A DNA stretch of 64,000 nt, from contig WKKR01000003.1 in NCBI GenBank assembly GCA_009684525.1, positions 124,001 through 188,000 of the forward strand, given 5' to 3'. The stretch's first letter is position 1. Each line of letters begins with the position of its first letter. This DNA is from Geobacter sp. (lineage in GTDB: Bacteria > Desulfobacterota > Desulfuromonadia > Geobacterales > DSM-12255). This document shows positions 46,582 to 54,695 of this stretch, one piece after another. The notes below the pieces were generated by a model, which saw nothing but the letters and a program-made list of their open reading frames with translations, was not told where the DNA came from and ran no database searches. The position numbers were made by a program, and so were the translations under genes.

Positions 46582-48580
46582 TGAGATTTCGTCCGCTGTC
46601 CTGGCTGCACCAGCGGCGCCACATGGTGCGGTAAGCCTGTTCCAGGTTACGGGTGAACGTGGCTGCATCGAGAAGTGTCGAGTTGAGCATCATATTTCTG
46701 AGGTCCCGGCGGTACCGGGCAAGTCGTTCCCTGTTTTTGGCAAGTTGCACGGCGAGTTCCAGATATTCGTTTTCCGTCTGCGCTACGAGTTCGGAGAGTC
46801 CGACACTGCGGAGGATGCTGGCACCTACCCGTGAAACATGTGTGCTGCCGGAAAGGGTGACAACCGGAACGCCCATCCAGAGCGCTTCGCAGGTGGTGGT
46901 GGTGCCGTTGTACGGGAAAGTATCAAGGGCAATATCGGTCTGGCTGAGCATGGTCAGGTGGCTCAAGACATTGGGGGTGCGGCCCAAAAGAATCACCCTC
47001 TCATCCGGGATGCCGCAGGCGCGGAATACGCTTCTGATTTCTTCTCGGATGCTCTCGTCTTCGAGGCCAAAGGCCTTGATGAGAAGGGTTGCATCTGCGA
47101 CCTGCAGGAGGATGTTCGCCCAGACAGCCATCATCTCGGGCGAGACCTTGGCGAGATTGTTAAAAGAAGAAAATGTCAGCGGTCTGGCAGTGAGGTGCTC
47201 CCGCTCAGCAACGGCAGGGGCATTTGCCGGAGGGCGGAAGCAGAGAAAGGCCCCTGGCAGGCGCACCAGTTCTTCACTGTGGTGTCGTTCGGTCATGCCG
47301 ACCGGATCTGCAACGACATCCGAAAAGCGGTAGTCAATGGCAGCTACCCCCGTGGTGTCGGGATATCCCAGCCAGGTAACTTGCAACGGGGCTGGTTTTA
47401 AGGTGAAAAGCGGGAGTCGGTTCTGGCAGGTATGTCCTGCCAGGTCCACGAGGATGTCGATACCGTCATTTTTGATGAGTTCTGCGCACTCTGCGTCGGT
47501 CAGGGAAGAGATATCCCGCCAGACTATGGGAAGGAGCTGCAATTGCGCGGTGATACTGTCGGGTCGCGACACATTGGCATAACAGAAAATCTTATGGGAT
47601 GCCTGATCGTGGGAGGCAAGTATCGGTTCGATGAAAAAGGCCACGGGATGTGCGCAGAAATCGGGAGAAACGTAGCCGACCTGCAGGGGGCGTTGCGGCT
47701 CATCCGCCTTTGCGGGGATGGGAGTGCGGAAATGGCTGGAGGCAAAGAGCCGGGCCCATTGCCGATGCTCCTCCGCGATCTCGTCCGCACTGTAACGGTT
47801 CGTGTAGTGCATGGCCAGCAGGATATTGTCGTATAAACGCCGCCCGGACACGCTATCGTCCGCCAGAGTCATAGCCTTTCTGAAGCACTGGACTGCTTCC
47901 AGGGCTTTCCCGGTCTTATACGAGGCGATTCCTTTAATGGTCAGGAGTTCGGTCTGGTCCGGCGCCAACATGAGGGCTCTGTTGCAGTACGCAAGTGCTT
48001 TGCCGTAAAGACCGAGTTCTGTAAGGGCTGAGCTGATGCTGCTCAATAGCTTTATGTCGTCGGGATAGGCTTTTAGCCCCTGTTCATAGGTCTCAACAGC
48101 AGCTGCAAAGTCCACCTGCTGAGCCTGGAGCAGTCCGAGATTGGTGTAGCTCGCAAGATGGCGGGGATTGAGTTGCAGGGCCTTTTTGTAGCAGTGGATC
48201 GCTTCCGTGACGGATTGCTGGTCCTGTCTGACCAATCCCATGTTGTACCATGGGAGATAATAATCGGGATTCAGGGCAATGGCCGCTGCAAATGCCTCTA
48301 ATGCTTCGGATAATCGTCCTGATTCGCGCAAAAGCAGACCCCGGTTGTTTTGAAAGAGCGGGATGCCGGGATAGAGTTCGCACCCGCGCGAAAAGAAATA
48401 GAGTGCAGCCTCGGTCTCACCGAGAGCATGGTAGGCGTTTCCCAGGAGTTGCAGTCCTTCGCGGTTGACCTGGTCGCGTGTCAAAAGCAGATGGGCTGCA
48501 GAGGCTGCTTCGGCGAAGCGACCCTTTTCCAGAAGCTGAGTTGACCGGAGGATGAGATTTTCGATCTGTTCTTCCTGCAT
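46559..48580 (-). CDS. TPR + O-GlcNAc transferase-like (SPINDLY/GT41) glycosyltransferase
   Basis: 673 residues. About seven TPR units (residues about 5-250) lead to a GT41 catalytic region: LQVGYVSPDFCAHPVAFFIEPIL, GIDILVDLAGHTCQNRLPLFTLKPAPLQVTWLGYPDTTG, DIALDTFPYNGTTTTCEALWMGVPVVTLSG and HVSRVGASILRSVGL, all hallmarks of SPINDLY/OGT proteins. ATG 48580 is preferred; a start 195 bases upstream would add a poorly matching leader. Such enzymes O-glycosylate Ser/Thr, and homologues near fliC modify flagellin in other bacteria. Convergent with the GT9-like operon and divergent from the next gene. Confidence 0.85.
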   Translation of the reverse strand: MQEEQIENLILRSTQLLEKGRFAEAASAAHLLLTRDQVNREGLQLLGNAYHALGETEAALYFFSRGCELYPGIPLFQNNRGLLLRESGRLSEALEAFAAAIALNPDYYLPWYNMGLVRQDQQSVTEAIHCYKKALQLNPRHLASYTNLGLLQAQQVDFAAAVETYEQGLKAYPDDIKLLSSISSALTELGLYGKALAYCNRALMLAPDQTELLTIKGIASYKTGKALEAVQCFRKAMTLADDSVSGRRLYDNILLAMHYTNRYSADEIAEEHRQWARLFASSHFRTPIPAKADEPQRPLQVGYVSPDFCAHPVAFFIEPILASHDQASHKIFCYANVSRPDSITAQLQLLPIVWRDISSLTDAECAELIKNDGIDILVDLAGHTCQNRLPLFTLKPAPLQVTWLGYPDTTGVAAIDYRFSDVVADPVGMTERHHSEELVRLPGAFLCFRPPANAPAVAEREHLTARPLTFSSFNNLAKVSPEMMAVWANILLQVADATLLIKAFGLEDESIREEIRSVFRACGIPDERVILLGRTPNVLSHLTMLSQTDIALDTFPYNGTTTTCEALWMGVPVVTLSGSTHVSRVGASILRSVGLSELVAQTENEYLELAVQLAKNRERLARYRRDLRNMMLNSTLLDAATFTRNLEQAYRTMWRRWCSQDSGRNLITPDQAV

Positions 48581-48662
48581 GTGTGAGCCTGATAGATGGA
48601 GTAGGAAAGTATTGTATGTATGCGACGGATGCAAATACAAGCGGTTTTTGCCAGAGAGTGCT

Positions 48663-51155
48663 ATGAGTAACGGACAGCCGTTCATGGACGAAAATGAAAT
48701 CCAGGCAATTGCCTGTTGTCTAACTCTCTTCGACCGCCCTGTCAAAGTTCTTGAATGGGGCAGCGGTGAAAGCACCGGCTATTTCAGCAGACTTCTCGGC
48801 CCAGGCAGTGCCTGGCTCGCGGTGGAGCATCAGTACGAATGGTTTCGGCATGTTCAGGCTTCAATATCCGGTCTGAATGGCTGTTCGGTTGCAGTGGTGC
48901 ATGTCCCGCCTAGCAGGGAATATGTCGAAGGGGGGGATGATGGCGACGTTGCAACCTTTTCTGCATATATCCAGGCACCTCAGCGCTTTCATGAATCCTA
49001 TGAATTCATTCTTGTTGACGGCAGGGCACGGGTCGCCTGTCTGGCAAAAGGGTGGGAGATGCTCGACCCGCAAGGGTTCATGATCCTGCACGATGCCCAG
49101 CGTCCCGAATATGCACGGGGCATTCCTTGCGGTGGCTATATACTCAGGATCACGAACAGCAACAAGTCGCTGGAAAACCGAAATATCGAGACCTTGTTCA
49201 TTGCAAAGAGCCGGGAGCGGATCACCTCTCTGGCAAGAAAACTGTCCAGAGTGCTCACTTCTTCCATAGATGTCGAGATGAGTGCCCTCCAACAACCCAT
49301 CCAGGGTTCATCAGCCCAGAATCCGCGTTCCCGACGATGCGTCTTTCTGAATACCTATTATCCCGCATTTGTAGATGCCTTTTATCGGTCGAATCCCTCT
49401 GTGGCGGGGTTCTCATATGCTGATCAACTGACGGCCCTCTATCAGACCCTGTTCGGAGACAGCGATTTTTATTCCCACGGCCTGAGGGCGGCTGGCTGGG
49501 ATGCTGCTGATCTCATCCTCAATTGCAGTTCGCTTCAGCAGGCGTGGGCTCGGGAAAACAGCTTTCACGGCTCATTGGAGGAGATTGCCGTAGAGCAGGT
49601 CAGACGGGCCAAACCCGATGCGGTCTATCTTCAGGATATGCACTCGGCCAGTCGGGACTTCATTGCTGCGATCAGACCCCATACGCGTTTGATCGTCGGG
49701 CAGATCGCATCGCTTGCCAGTCCTCGGATCCCGTTCGATCACTATGACATGATTTTCAGTTCCTTTCCCCATTATGTCGAGTTGTTTCGCAGATATGGCA
49801 TGACGGCCTACTATCAGCCTCTTGCCTTTGATCCTCGGATTATTGCGGTCATCCCTGCTCTCCCTTACGGAATGCGTCCCGTCGAATGTTCTTTTGTCGG
49901 GGGGATATCCCCGCTGCACGCAGGCGCAAACGAGCTGTTCGACCACCTGGCGCGACATGTCCCGATCCGTTTCTGGGGGTACGGTGCTCATTCCCTTCCG
50001 GAAGATTCGCCGGTGAGGGAGAAGCACCAAGGGGAGGCATGGGGGAAAGAGATGTTGTATCTCCTGGCCGCATCCAGGGTTACCATCAACCGCCATGTGG
50101 ATGCTGCGGAGCAGTATGCCAACAATATGCGACTGTTCGAAGCCACCGGATCGGGAGCGCTTCTCATAACAGACTACAAGTACAATCTGGGAGATCTGTT
50201 CGATATTGGGGAAGAGGTTGTCGCTTACCGCTCCCCGGATGAATGTGCCGCCTTGGTGTCATATTACCTGGCTCATCCCGAAGAGGCTGCCCGCATTGCC
50301 CGCGCGGGGCAGGCAAGAACCTTGAAAGAGCATAGTTACCAGGCAAGGATGGCACAAACTGCCGAGATTCTTGAGCGCCATCTGAGCTACAGGGAAGAGC
50401 GGTACCGTTTCAGCACCGTGGATCTGAGCGGGATGAACACCGGTCATACCGTCATTGAGCCTGCAGAGATTACTCCAGCCATGACACATGCCTGGCAGCA
50501 TGGAGATATTCCGGTTCAGCAGCGCGCATTGGTGCAGAAGCAACTCGAAGAGATGTATGCCGGGTCATCTGCTGCCCCATTCAGGATTCTAGCTCAGGCT
50601 CTCAAAGCAATTCTCTCCCCTGGGGGTTCCGTCCTCGAAGTCGGCTGTGCGAGCGGCTACTATTACGAAATCCTCGAGTATCTGCTCAATGCTCGTTTTC
50701 GGTACTTGGGCGTTGACTATTCGGAACCGATGATTGCCATGGCTTATCAGTACTATCCGAGGACACCGTTTGTGGTCTCTGATGGTGCCGCCCTCCCATT
50801 TACCCGCGATAGCTTCGATTGCGTCATCACGTCGAGCGTGTTACTGCATGTGCCAAACTATCAGGAGCACATCGCTGAAGCGGTTCGCGTGGCACGTGAA
50901 TACGTTGTTGCACACCGAACCCCTGTCTGTCGGCAGCGAACGACGCACTATCTGAAAAAGCAGGCATATGGAGTGGAAACAGTAGAGTTGATTTTCAACG
51001 AGAAACAGATTCTCGCCGAATTTCAGACACAAGGTCTGCTACTGGTAGATGTCTTTGAGATCAATTCTTCACCAGAAAACGACAGCTACGAAATGACTTA
51101 TCTGTTTGTCCGGCATAAAGATGAGCCGACAGACCGAATACAGTTATTGAACTAA
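48663..51155 (+). CDS. Methyltransferase - CgeB-like glycosyltransferase - methyltransferase fusion
   Basis: 830 residues in three parts. Residues about 1-190 look like a SAM-dependent methyltransferase fold (VLEWGSGESTGYFSRLL, YEFILVDGRARVACL, GFMILHDAQRPEYARGI). The middle (about 215-600) resembles a GT-B/CgeB-type glycosyltransferase (VECSFVGGISPLHAGANELFD, VTINRHVDAAEQYANNMRLFEATGSGALLITDYKYNLGDLF, EVVAYRSPDECAALVSYYLAHPEEA). The C-terminus (about 650-800) is a class I methyltransferase with VLEVGCASGYYYEIL, FRYLGVDYSEPMIAMA and FDCVITSSVLLHVP. ATG 48663 chosen because upstream sequence overlaps the divergent gene. Could both add and methylate a sugar; the substrate is inferred from proximity to fliC. 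Confidence 0.75.
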   Translation: MSNGQPFMDENEIQAIACCLTLFDRPVKVLEWGSGESTGYFSRLLGPGSAWLAVEHQYEWFRHVQASISGLNGCSVAVVHVPPSREYVEGGDDGDVATFSAYIQAPQRFHESYEFILVDGRARVACLAKGWEMLDPQGFMILHDAQRPEYARGIPCGGYILRITNSNKSLENRNIETLFIAKSRERITSLARKLSRVLTSSIDVEMSALQQPIQGSSAQNPRSRRCVFLNTYYPAFVDAFYRSNPSVAGFSYADQLTALYQTLFGDSDFYSHGLRAAGWDAADLILNCSSLQQAWARENSFHGSLEEIAVEQVRRAKPDAVYLQDMHSASRDFIAAIRPHTRLIVGQIASLASPRIPFDHYDMIFSSFPHYVELFRRYGMTAYYQPLAFDPRIIAVIPALPYGMRPVECSFVGGISPLHAGANELFDHLARHVPIRFWGYGAHSLPEDSPVREKHQGEAWGKEMLYLLAASRVTINRHVDAAEQYANNMRLFEATGSGALLITDYKYNLGDLFDIGEEVVAYRSPDECAALVSYYLAHPEEAARIARAGQARTLKEHSYQARMAQTAEILERHLSYREERYRFSTVDLSGMNTGHTVIEPAEITPAMTHAWQHGDIPVQQRALVQKQLEEMYAGSSAAPFRILAQALKAILSPGGSVLEVGCASGYYYEILEYLLNARFRYLGVDYSEPMIAMAYQYYPRTPFVVSDGAALPFTRDSFDCVITSSVLLHVPNYQEHIAEAVRVAREYVVAHRTPVCRQRTTHYLKKQAYGVETVELIFNEKQILAEFQTQGLLLVDVFEINSSPENDSYEMTYLFVRHKDEPTDRIQLLN

Positions 51156-51157
51156 CC

Positions 51158-52234
51158 ATGCGACGATATTATTGCACGTTTTTCGATAGGAATTATCTCA
51201 TAAGGGGGCTTGCGCTCATTGATTCCCTGAGGCGACATGAACGGCAACCTCATACCGTTTTTGTCATTTGTCTGGACGAACTGACACGCATAGTACTCAC
51301 CCGGCTCGCACTCCCACAGATTGTCATCATTCCTCTTCACCGGGTGGAAGCTCGAAATGCAACTCTGCTGGCAGCCAAATATAATCGTTCGCACATGGAA
51401 TACTGCTGGACTTTGACTTCATCCATCATCTCCTGGCTTTTGGATGCATATCCTGGGGCTGAGCTTCTTACCTACCTGGATGCAGACCTCTACTTTTTCT
51501 CATCAACTGAACCTTTGTACCTGGAATTGGGCGGGGATTCAGTTCTTATCCACGAGCACCGCTACTCTGCTCGAATGCGGGATTATTTGGCTTCTCAGTG
51601 CGGCGTGTCGGATGCGGATGAAAGTTATGGTGCCTATAATGTCGGGTTGCTCTGTTTTCGCAATGACCGGAACGGCAGGTATGTGGCACGTTGGTGGCGG
51701 GATCGATGTCTTGAATGGTGTTATCAGCATCTGGAGCCGGGCAAATATGGAGACCAGCGATATTTGAATGACTGGCGCGAGATGTTTCCCGGAGTGCATG
51801 TGCTCGACAGCATAGGTGGAGGCGTTGCCCCGTGGAATATCGACTCTTACGCCCTTTCGACTTCATCAGGTGTTGCTTCAGTCGATGGGGTGCCAATCAT
51901 CTTCTACCATTTCCACAGTTTAAAGATATTTCCTCACGGCATCGTGGTGCCTGTCTGGTATCCACAATACAATCCCGTTTCGCCGAGTCTGTTGAGCTGT
52001 TGCGTCCTCCCATATGTAAAAGACTTGTTCCGCATGTATGAATTGGTACGGCCATTCCTCCCCGGCTATCAATGGGGAATGGTAGATGATGCTGCGCTTC
52101 CCCGAGGGAAAACCCTCGTATGCTCCATGGAAACGTTGCTGTGCTTGAAGCAGATGCTTGATTCTGAAGGTCGACAGTATTATGAAACAATCCTTGATGA
52201 ACCTTCGTTGGGGGCAATTGTCTGCCAAGAGTAG
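51158..52234 (+). CDS. GT8-like (DXD) glycosyltransferase next to fliC
   Basis: 358 residues. The N-terminus (YYCTFFDRNYLIRGLALIDSLRRH) and LLTYLDADLYFFSSTEPL, carrying the DXD metal/nucleotide motif near residue 110, indicate a GT-A enzyme of the GT8-like type. It begins 2 bases after the methyltransferase-GT-methyltransferase gene, so it is likely co-transcribed. It ends just before the fliC promoter. Probable sugar transfer for the flagellin glycan; donor unknown. Confidence 0.7.
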   Translation: MRRYYCTFFDRNYLIRGLALIDSLRRHERQPHTVFVICLDELTRIVLTRLALPQIVIIPLHRVEARNATLLAAKYNRSHMEYCWTLTSSIISWLLDAYPGAELLTYLDADLYFFSSTEPLYLELGGDSVLIHEHRYSARMRDYLASQCGVSDADESYGAYNVGLLCFRNDRNGRYVARWWRDRCLEWCYQHLEPGKYGDQRYLNDWREMFPGVHVLDSIGGGVAPWNIDSYALSTSSGVASVDGVPIIFYHFHSLKIFPHGIVVPVWYPQYNPVSPSLLSCCVLPYVKDLFRMYELVRPFLPGYQWGMVDDAALPRGKTLVCSMETLLCLKQMLDSEGRQYYETILDEPSLGAIVCQE

Positions 52235-52260
52235 TAACCATGCCGGCTTATTTTTTTTGT

Positions 52261-52287
52261 TAAAGTTTTATTGTAAGGCACCGATAC
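52261..52287 (+). promoter_or_regulatory. fliC: Sigma-28 promoter of fliC
   Basis: TAAAGTTT, 11 bases, ACCGATAC against the consensus TAAAGTTT-N11-GCCGATAA: perfect -35, 6 of 8 in the -10, exact spacing. The fliC start lies 54 bases downstream. Confidence 0.85.
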
Positions 52288-52299
52288 CTGACATATAGA

Positions 52300-52315
52300 A
52301 CGGCAAGAATGCCGT
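52300..52315 (+). other. Hairpin at the start of the fliC mRNA leader
   Basis: ACGGCA-AGAA-TGCCGT, a perfect 6-bp stem with a 4-base loop, beginning about 12 bases after the -10 box, so near the 5' end of the transcript. It may stabilise the flagellin mRNA or be a target of FlbT, which acts on a flagellin mRNA leader in Caulobacter. Confidence 0.55.
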
Positions 52316-52341
52316 CATTATCCCCAGAAAGGAGAAGTAAC

Positions 52342-53202
52342 ATGGCACTCAACGACATCTCATTGACTTCAGGCATGAGGAACAACCTGCTTTCCCTGCA
52401 AGACACAAGCACCCTCATCAACAGGACCCAAAACCGTCTCTCCACCGGCAAGCGCGTCAACACTCCACTTGATAACCCCACCAACTATTTTGCGGCTCAG
52501 GGGCACGTGCAGCGTGCAACTGACCTCTCGACCCGCAAGGATGGTATGTCTGAGGCTATTCAGATGGTTAAGGCTGCTGATGCTGGTATCAAAGGGATCA
52601 CGGCTCTGATCGAGTCCGCAAAAGGTGTTGCTCAGGCAGCTCTTGCAACAAGCAGCTTTACCGACCGTTCGGCGTACGCTACCACGTACAACACACTTCT
52701 GACCCAGATCACCCAGCTTGCCAGCGACTCCGGCTATCGTGGTACCAACTTCCTCACCGCAGGGACTCAGACCGTAGAATTCGGTCAGACAACCGGTGCT
52801 GCAACGTTGGGGATCACCGGATTTACCGCTACTGCTACTGGCCTCACACTGACAACAGCCGACACCGCTGTTGGTGGCACTGCAACGAACTCCTGGGGCA
52901 CTTCGACCATAGCTACCGGTAACACCGCCATTCAGTGTTCTTCCGGTCAGCTTGAGTCTGCTCTCAGCGAGATCCGTCGCCAGTCTTCGAGCCTTTCCTC
53001 CAACCTGAGCGTCGTAACTTCCCGTCAGGACTTCACGAACCAGATGATCAACACCCTGACCAACGGTTCCGACAACCTCACCTTGGCAGACATGAACGAA
53101 GAAGGTGCCAACATGCTGATGCTGCAGACTCGTCAGAACCTTGGCATCACTTCACTCAGTATGGCATCCCAGGCGGCTCAGGCGGTTCTCCAACTCTTCT
53201 AA
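52342..53202 (+). CDS. fliC: Flagellin FliC
   Basis: 286 residues, a short flagellin. Conserved N-terminal D0/D1 (LNRTQNRLSTGKRVN-type: LINRTQNRLSTGKRVNTPLDNPTNYFAAQ) and C-terminal D1/D0 (SNLSVVTSRQDFTNQMINTLTNGSDNLTLADMNEEGANMLMLQTRQNLGITSLSMASQAAQAVLQLF) frame a small Thr/Gly-rich surface region (about 143-200). ATG 52342 follows AAAGGAG; an ATG 33 bases earlier lacks one. Cys199 (IQCSSG) is unusual in flagellins. Expression from the sigma-28 promoter; closed by a strong terminator. Confidence 0.97.
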   Translation: MALNDISLTSGMRNNLLSLQDTSTLINRTQNRLSTGKRVNTPLDNPTNYFAAQGHVQRATDLSTRKDGMSEAIQMVKAADAGIKGITALIESAKGVAQAALATSSFTDRSAYATTYNTLLTQITQLASDSGYRGTNFLTAGTQTVEFGQTTGAATLGITGFTATATGLTLTTADTAVGGTATNSWGTSTIATGNTAIQCSSGQLESALSEIRRQSSSLSSNLSVVTSRQDFTNQMINTLTNGSDNLTLADMNEEGANMLMLQTRQNLGITSLSMASQAAQAVLQLF

Positions 53203-53228
53203 TCCTCCTGACCTAGTTGACGTGAAGC

Positions 53229-53260
53229 GGGGAGAAGGCAGAGTCCTTCTCCCCTTTTTT
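53229..53260 (+). terminator. Rho-independent terminator after fliC
   Basis: GGGGAGAAGG-CAGAGT-CCTTCTCCCC, a perfect 10-bp stem, followed by six T residues. It lies 27 bases after the fliC stop and separates fliC from the next gene. Confidence 0.95.
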
Positions 53261-53277
53261 CGATAAGGGGGTGTGCT

Positions 53278-53865
53278 ATGTCAACGGTCGACCCTATCCA
53301 ATCTGCACAGACAGCACAGATGGTGCAGGACTTGGCGCACAAGAAATTGGCTGGAACGGGACAATCTTCGCCTCAAGAAATGAAGCAGCCGGGGCAGGAT
53401 TCCGTTACTGTGGCGGTTCCAGCAAGTACAAAATCACTTGAAAGACTTGAGTCTGTCACCAATGAACTGAATCAGGTCGCAAAGCAAGTGAGGGCTACTG
53501 ACTCGGCCTTACAGGAAAGGCACTCGTTAATTTCGCAGATGAAAGTGGAACTGAACAAGATTGTAAAAAATTACCCGCCATTCCTTATGGATAGTGACGA
53601 GCGAAAAGAAATTCTTATGAGTTATCGCTCGTTGAGACAGTTTATCGAGAAGCTGATTGTTCCTCCTCCTCCAGATCCGATATATAAGCAGGAAAAACAT
53701 CTCTGGGACAAGTTGACCACGCAGGATGCGACAACTGCAGATACTCCGGACCTCACTCTAACTGCTTCGGACGGACAAGTGGCTTCGGCGTTGGAAAGCC
53801 TCGGAGCTGATCAGGCGGCAGTGGAAAATGGCCGTGAGGCCCTTGCTAAAACCAGCCAGCTGTGA
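53278..53865 (+). CDS. Unknown protein downstream of fliC
   Basis: 195 residues, not recognised. The first about 50 residues are Gln/Ser/Thr-rich, a coiled-coil-like helix follows (SLERLESVTNELNQVAKQVRATDSALQERHSLISQMKVELNKIVKN), then a proline run (VPPPPDP, about residue 132-138) and a disordered tail. No signal peptide or membrane segment. The ribosome context AGGGGGTGTGCTATG is identical to that of flgB. It lies between the fliC terminator and flbT, suggesting a filament-stage accessory role (chaperone, cap or regulator), which is inference only. Confidence 0.6.
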   Translation: MSTVDPIQSAQTAQMVQDLAHKKLAGTGQSSPQEMKQPGQDSVTVAVPASTKSLERLESVTNELNQVAKQVRATDSALQERHSLISQMKVELNKIVKNYPPFLMDSDERKEILMSYRSLRQFIEKLIVPPPPDPIYKQEKHLWDKLTTQDATTADTPDLTLTASDGQVASALESLGADQAAVENGREALAKTSQL

Positions 53866-53905
53866 TAATAGTTTAACTCCTCAACATGTCAGTAGGCTGG
53901 AGATC

Positions 53906-54304
53906 ATGTCCCTCAAACTCAAATTGAAGCCGGACGAAAAGCTGGTTATCGGTAGAGCTGTAATTAGAAATGGCAGTAAACCGGCTGAGCTTCTTATCGA
54001 GAACGATATCCCGATCCTTCGTGAGAAAGACATTCTCAGTGAAAAGGATGCGAACTCCCCTGCCCGAAGGGTATATTTCACCATTCAGTTGATGTATATT
54101 GATCCCGAGAATCTTGTTTCATATCATAACAGGTATTGGGAATTGGTGCGTGATATCATTTACGCTGCCCCAAGCACCAAAGAGCACCTCGAACAGATTA
54201 GCGAACAGATTCTCAATGCACATTATTATCAGGCCTTAAGATTGGCAAAGAAACTCATTGATTACGAAGAGGAGTTGCTTGCACATGTCACAAAATCCCT
54301 TTAA
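53906..54304 (+). CDS. flbT: Flagellin mRNA regulator FlbT
   Basis: 132 residues. MSLKLKLKPDEKLVIGRAVIRNGSKPAELLIENDIPILREKDIL, ARRVYFTIQLMYID and AHYYQALRLAKKLIDYEEEL match the FlbT family of alphaproteobacteria, where it binds the flagellin mRNA leader and lowers its stability until the hook is complete. ATG 53906 (GGCTGGAG upstream) gives the family N-terminus. Overlaps flaF by 20 bases. Confidence 0.85.
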   Translation: MSLKLKLKPDEKLVIGRAVIRNGSKPAELLIENDIPILREKDILSEKDANSPARRVYFTIQLMYIDPENLVSYHNRYWELVRDIIYAAPSTKEHLEQISEQILNAHYYQALRLAKKLIDYEEELLAHVTKSL

Positions 54305-54695
54305 TGCCTATAGCGAAATACAGAAATCCGGTATGTCAATGCGCGAATTGGAGGCATCTGTCCTTACCAAGGCTGGCATGATGCTGAAGTCTTGCGTAGA
54401 CAGCTGGGATGCTCCAGACCGAGACAAGAGGCTGGATGAAGCTGTAAAGTATAATCAAAAAATCTGGAGTTTTTTCCAGAGTGAATTAACCATGCCCGAC
54501 AACCCCTTACCCAAAAAAATCCGGGAAGATATCCTCAGTTTGAGCCTATTTATCGACAAGAGGCTGTTTGATGTTCTTGCATTCCCCGACCCTCAGAAAC
54601 TCAAGATCATAATCGATATCAATTTCAACCTTGCCGCTGGTCTGCGCACAAAAGCCGAAGGACAAGAGAACATAGTGGAGGATGCCGCAATCTAG
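54285..54695 (+). CDS. flaF: Flagellar biosynthesis regulator FlaF
   Basis: 136 residues. AYSEIQKSGMSMRELEASVLTKAGMML, AVKYNQKIWSFFQSEL and ILSLSLFIDKRLFDVLAFPDPQKLKIIIDINFNLAAGL fit the FlaF family, the antagonist and partner of FlbT and a proposed flagellin chaperone. ATG 54285 lies inside flbT, after GAGGAG, so the two are coupled. Its stop overlaps the stop of the convergent giant GT2 gene by two bases. Confidence 0.85.
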   Translation: MSQNPFNAYSEIQKSGMSMRELEASVLTKAGMMLKSCVDSWDAPDRDKRLDEAVKYNQKIWSFFQSELTMPDNPLPKKIREDILSLSLFIDKRLFDVLAFPDPQKLKIIIDINFNLAAGLRTKAEGQENIVEDAAI

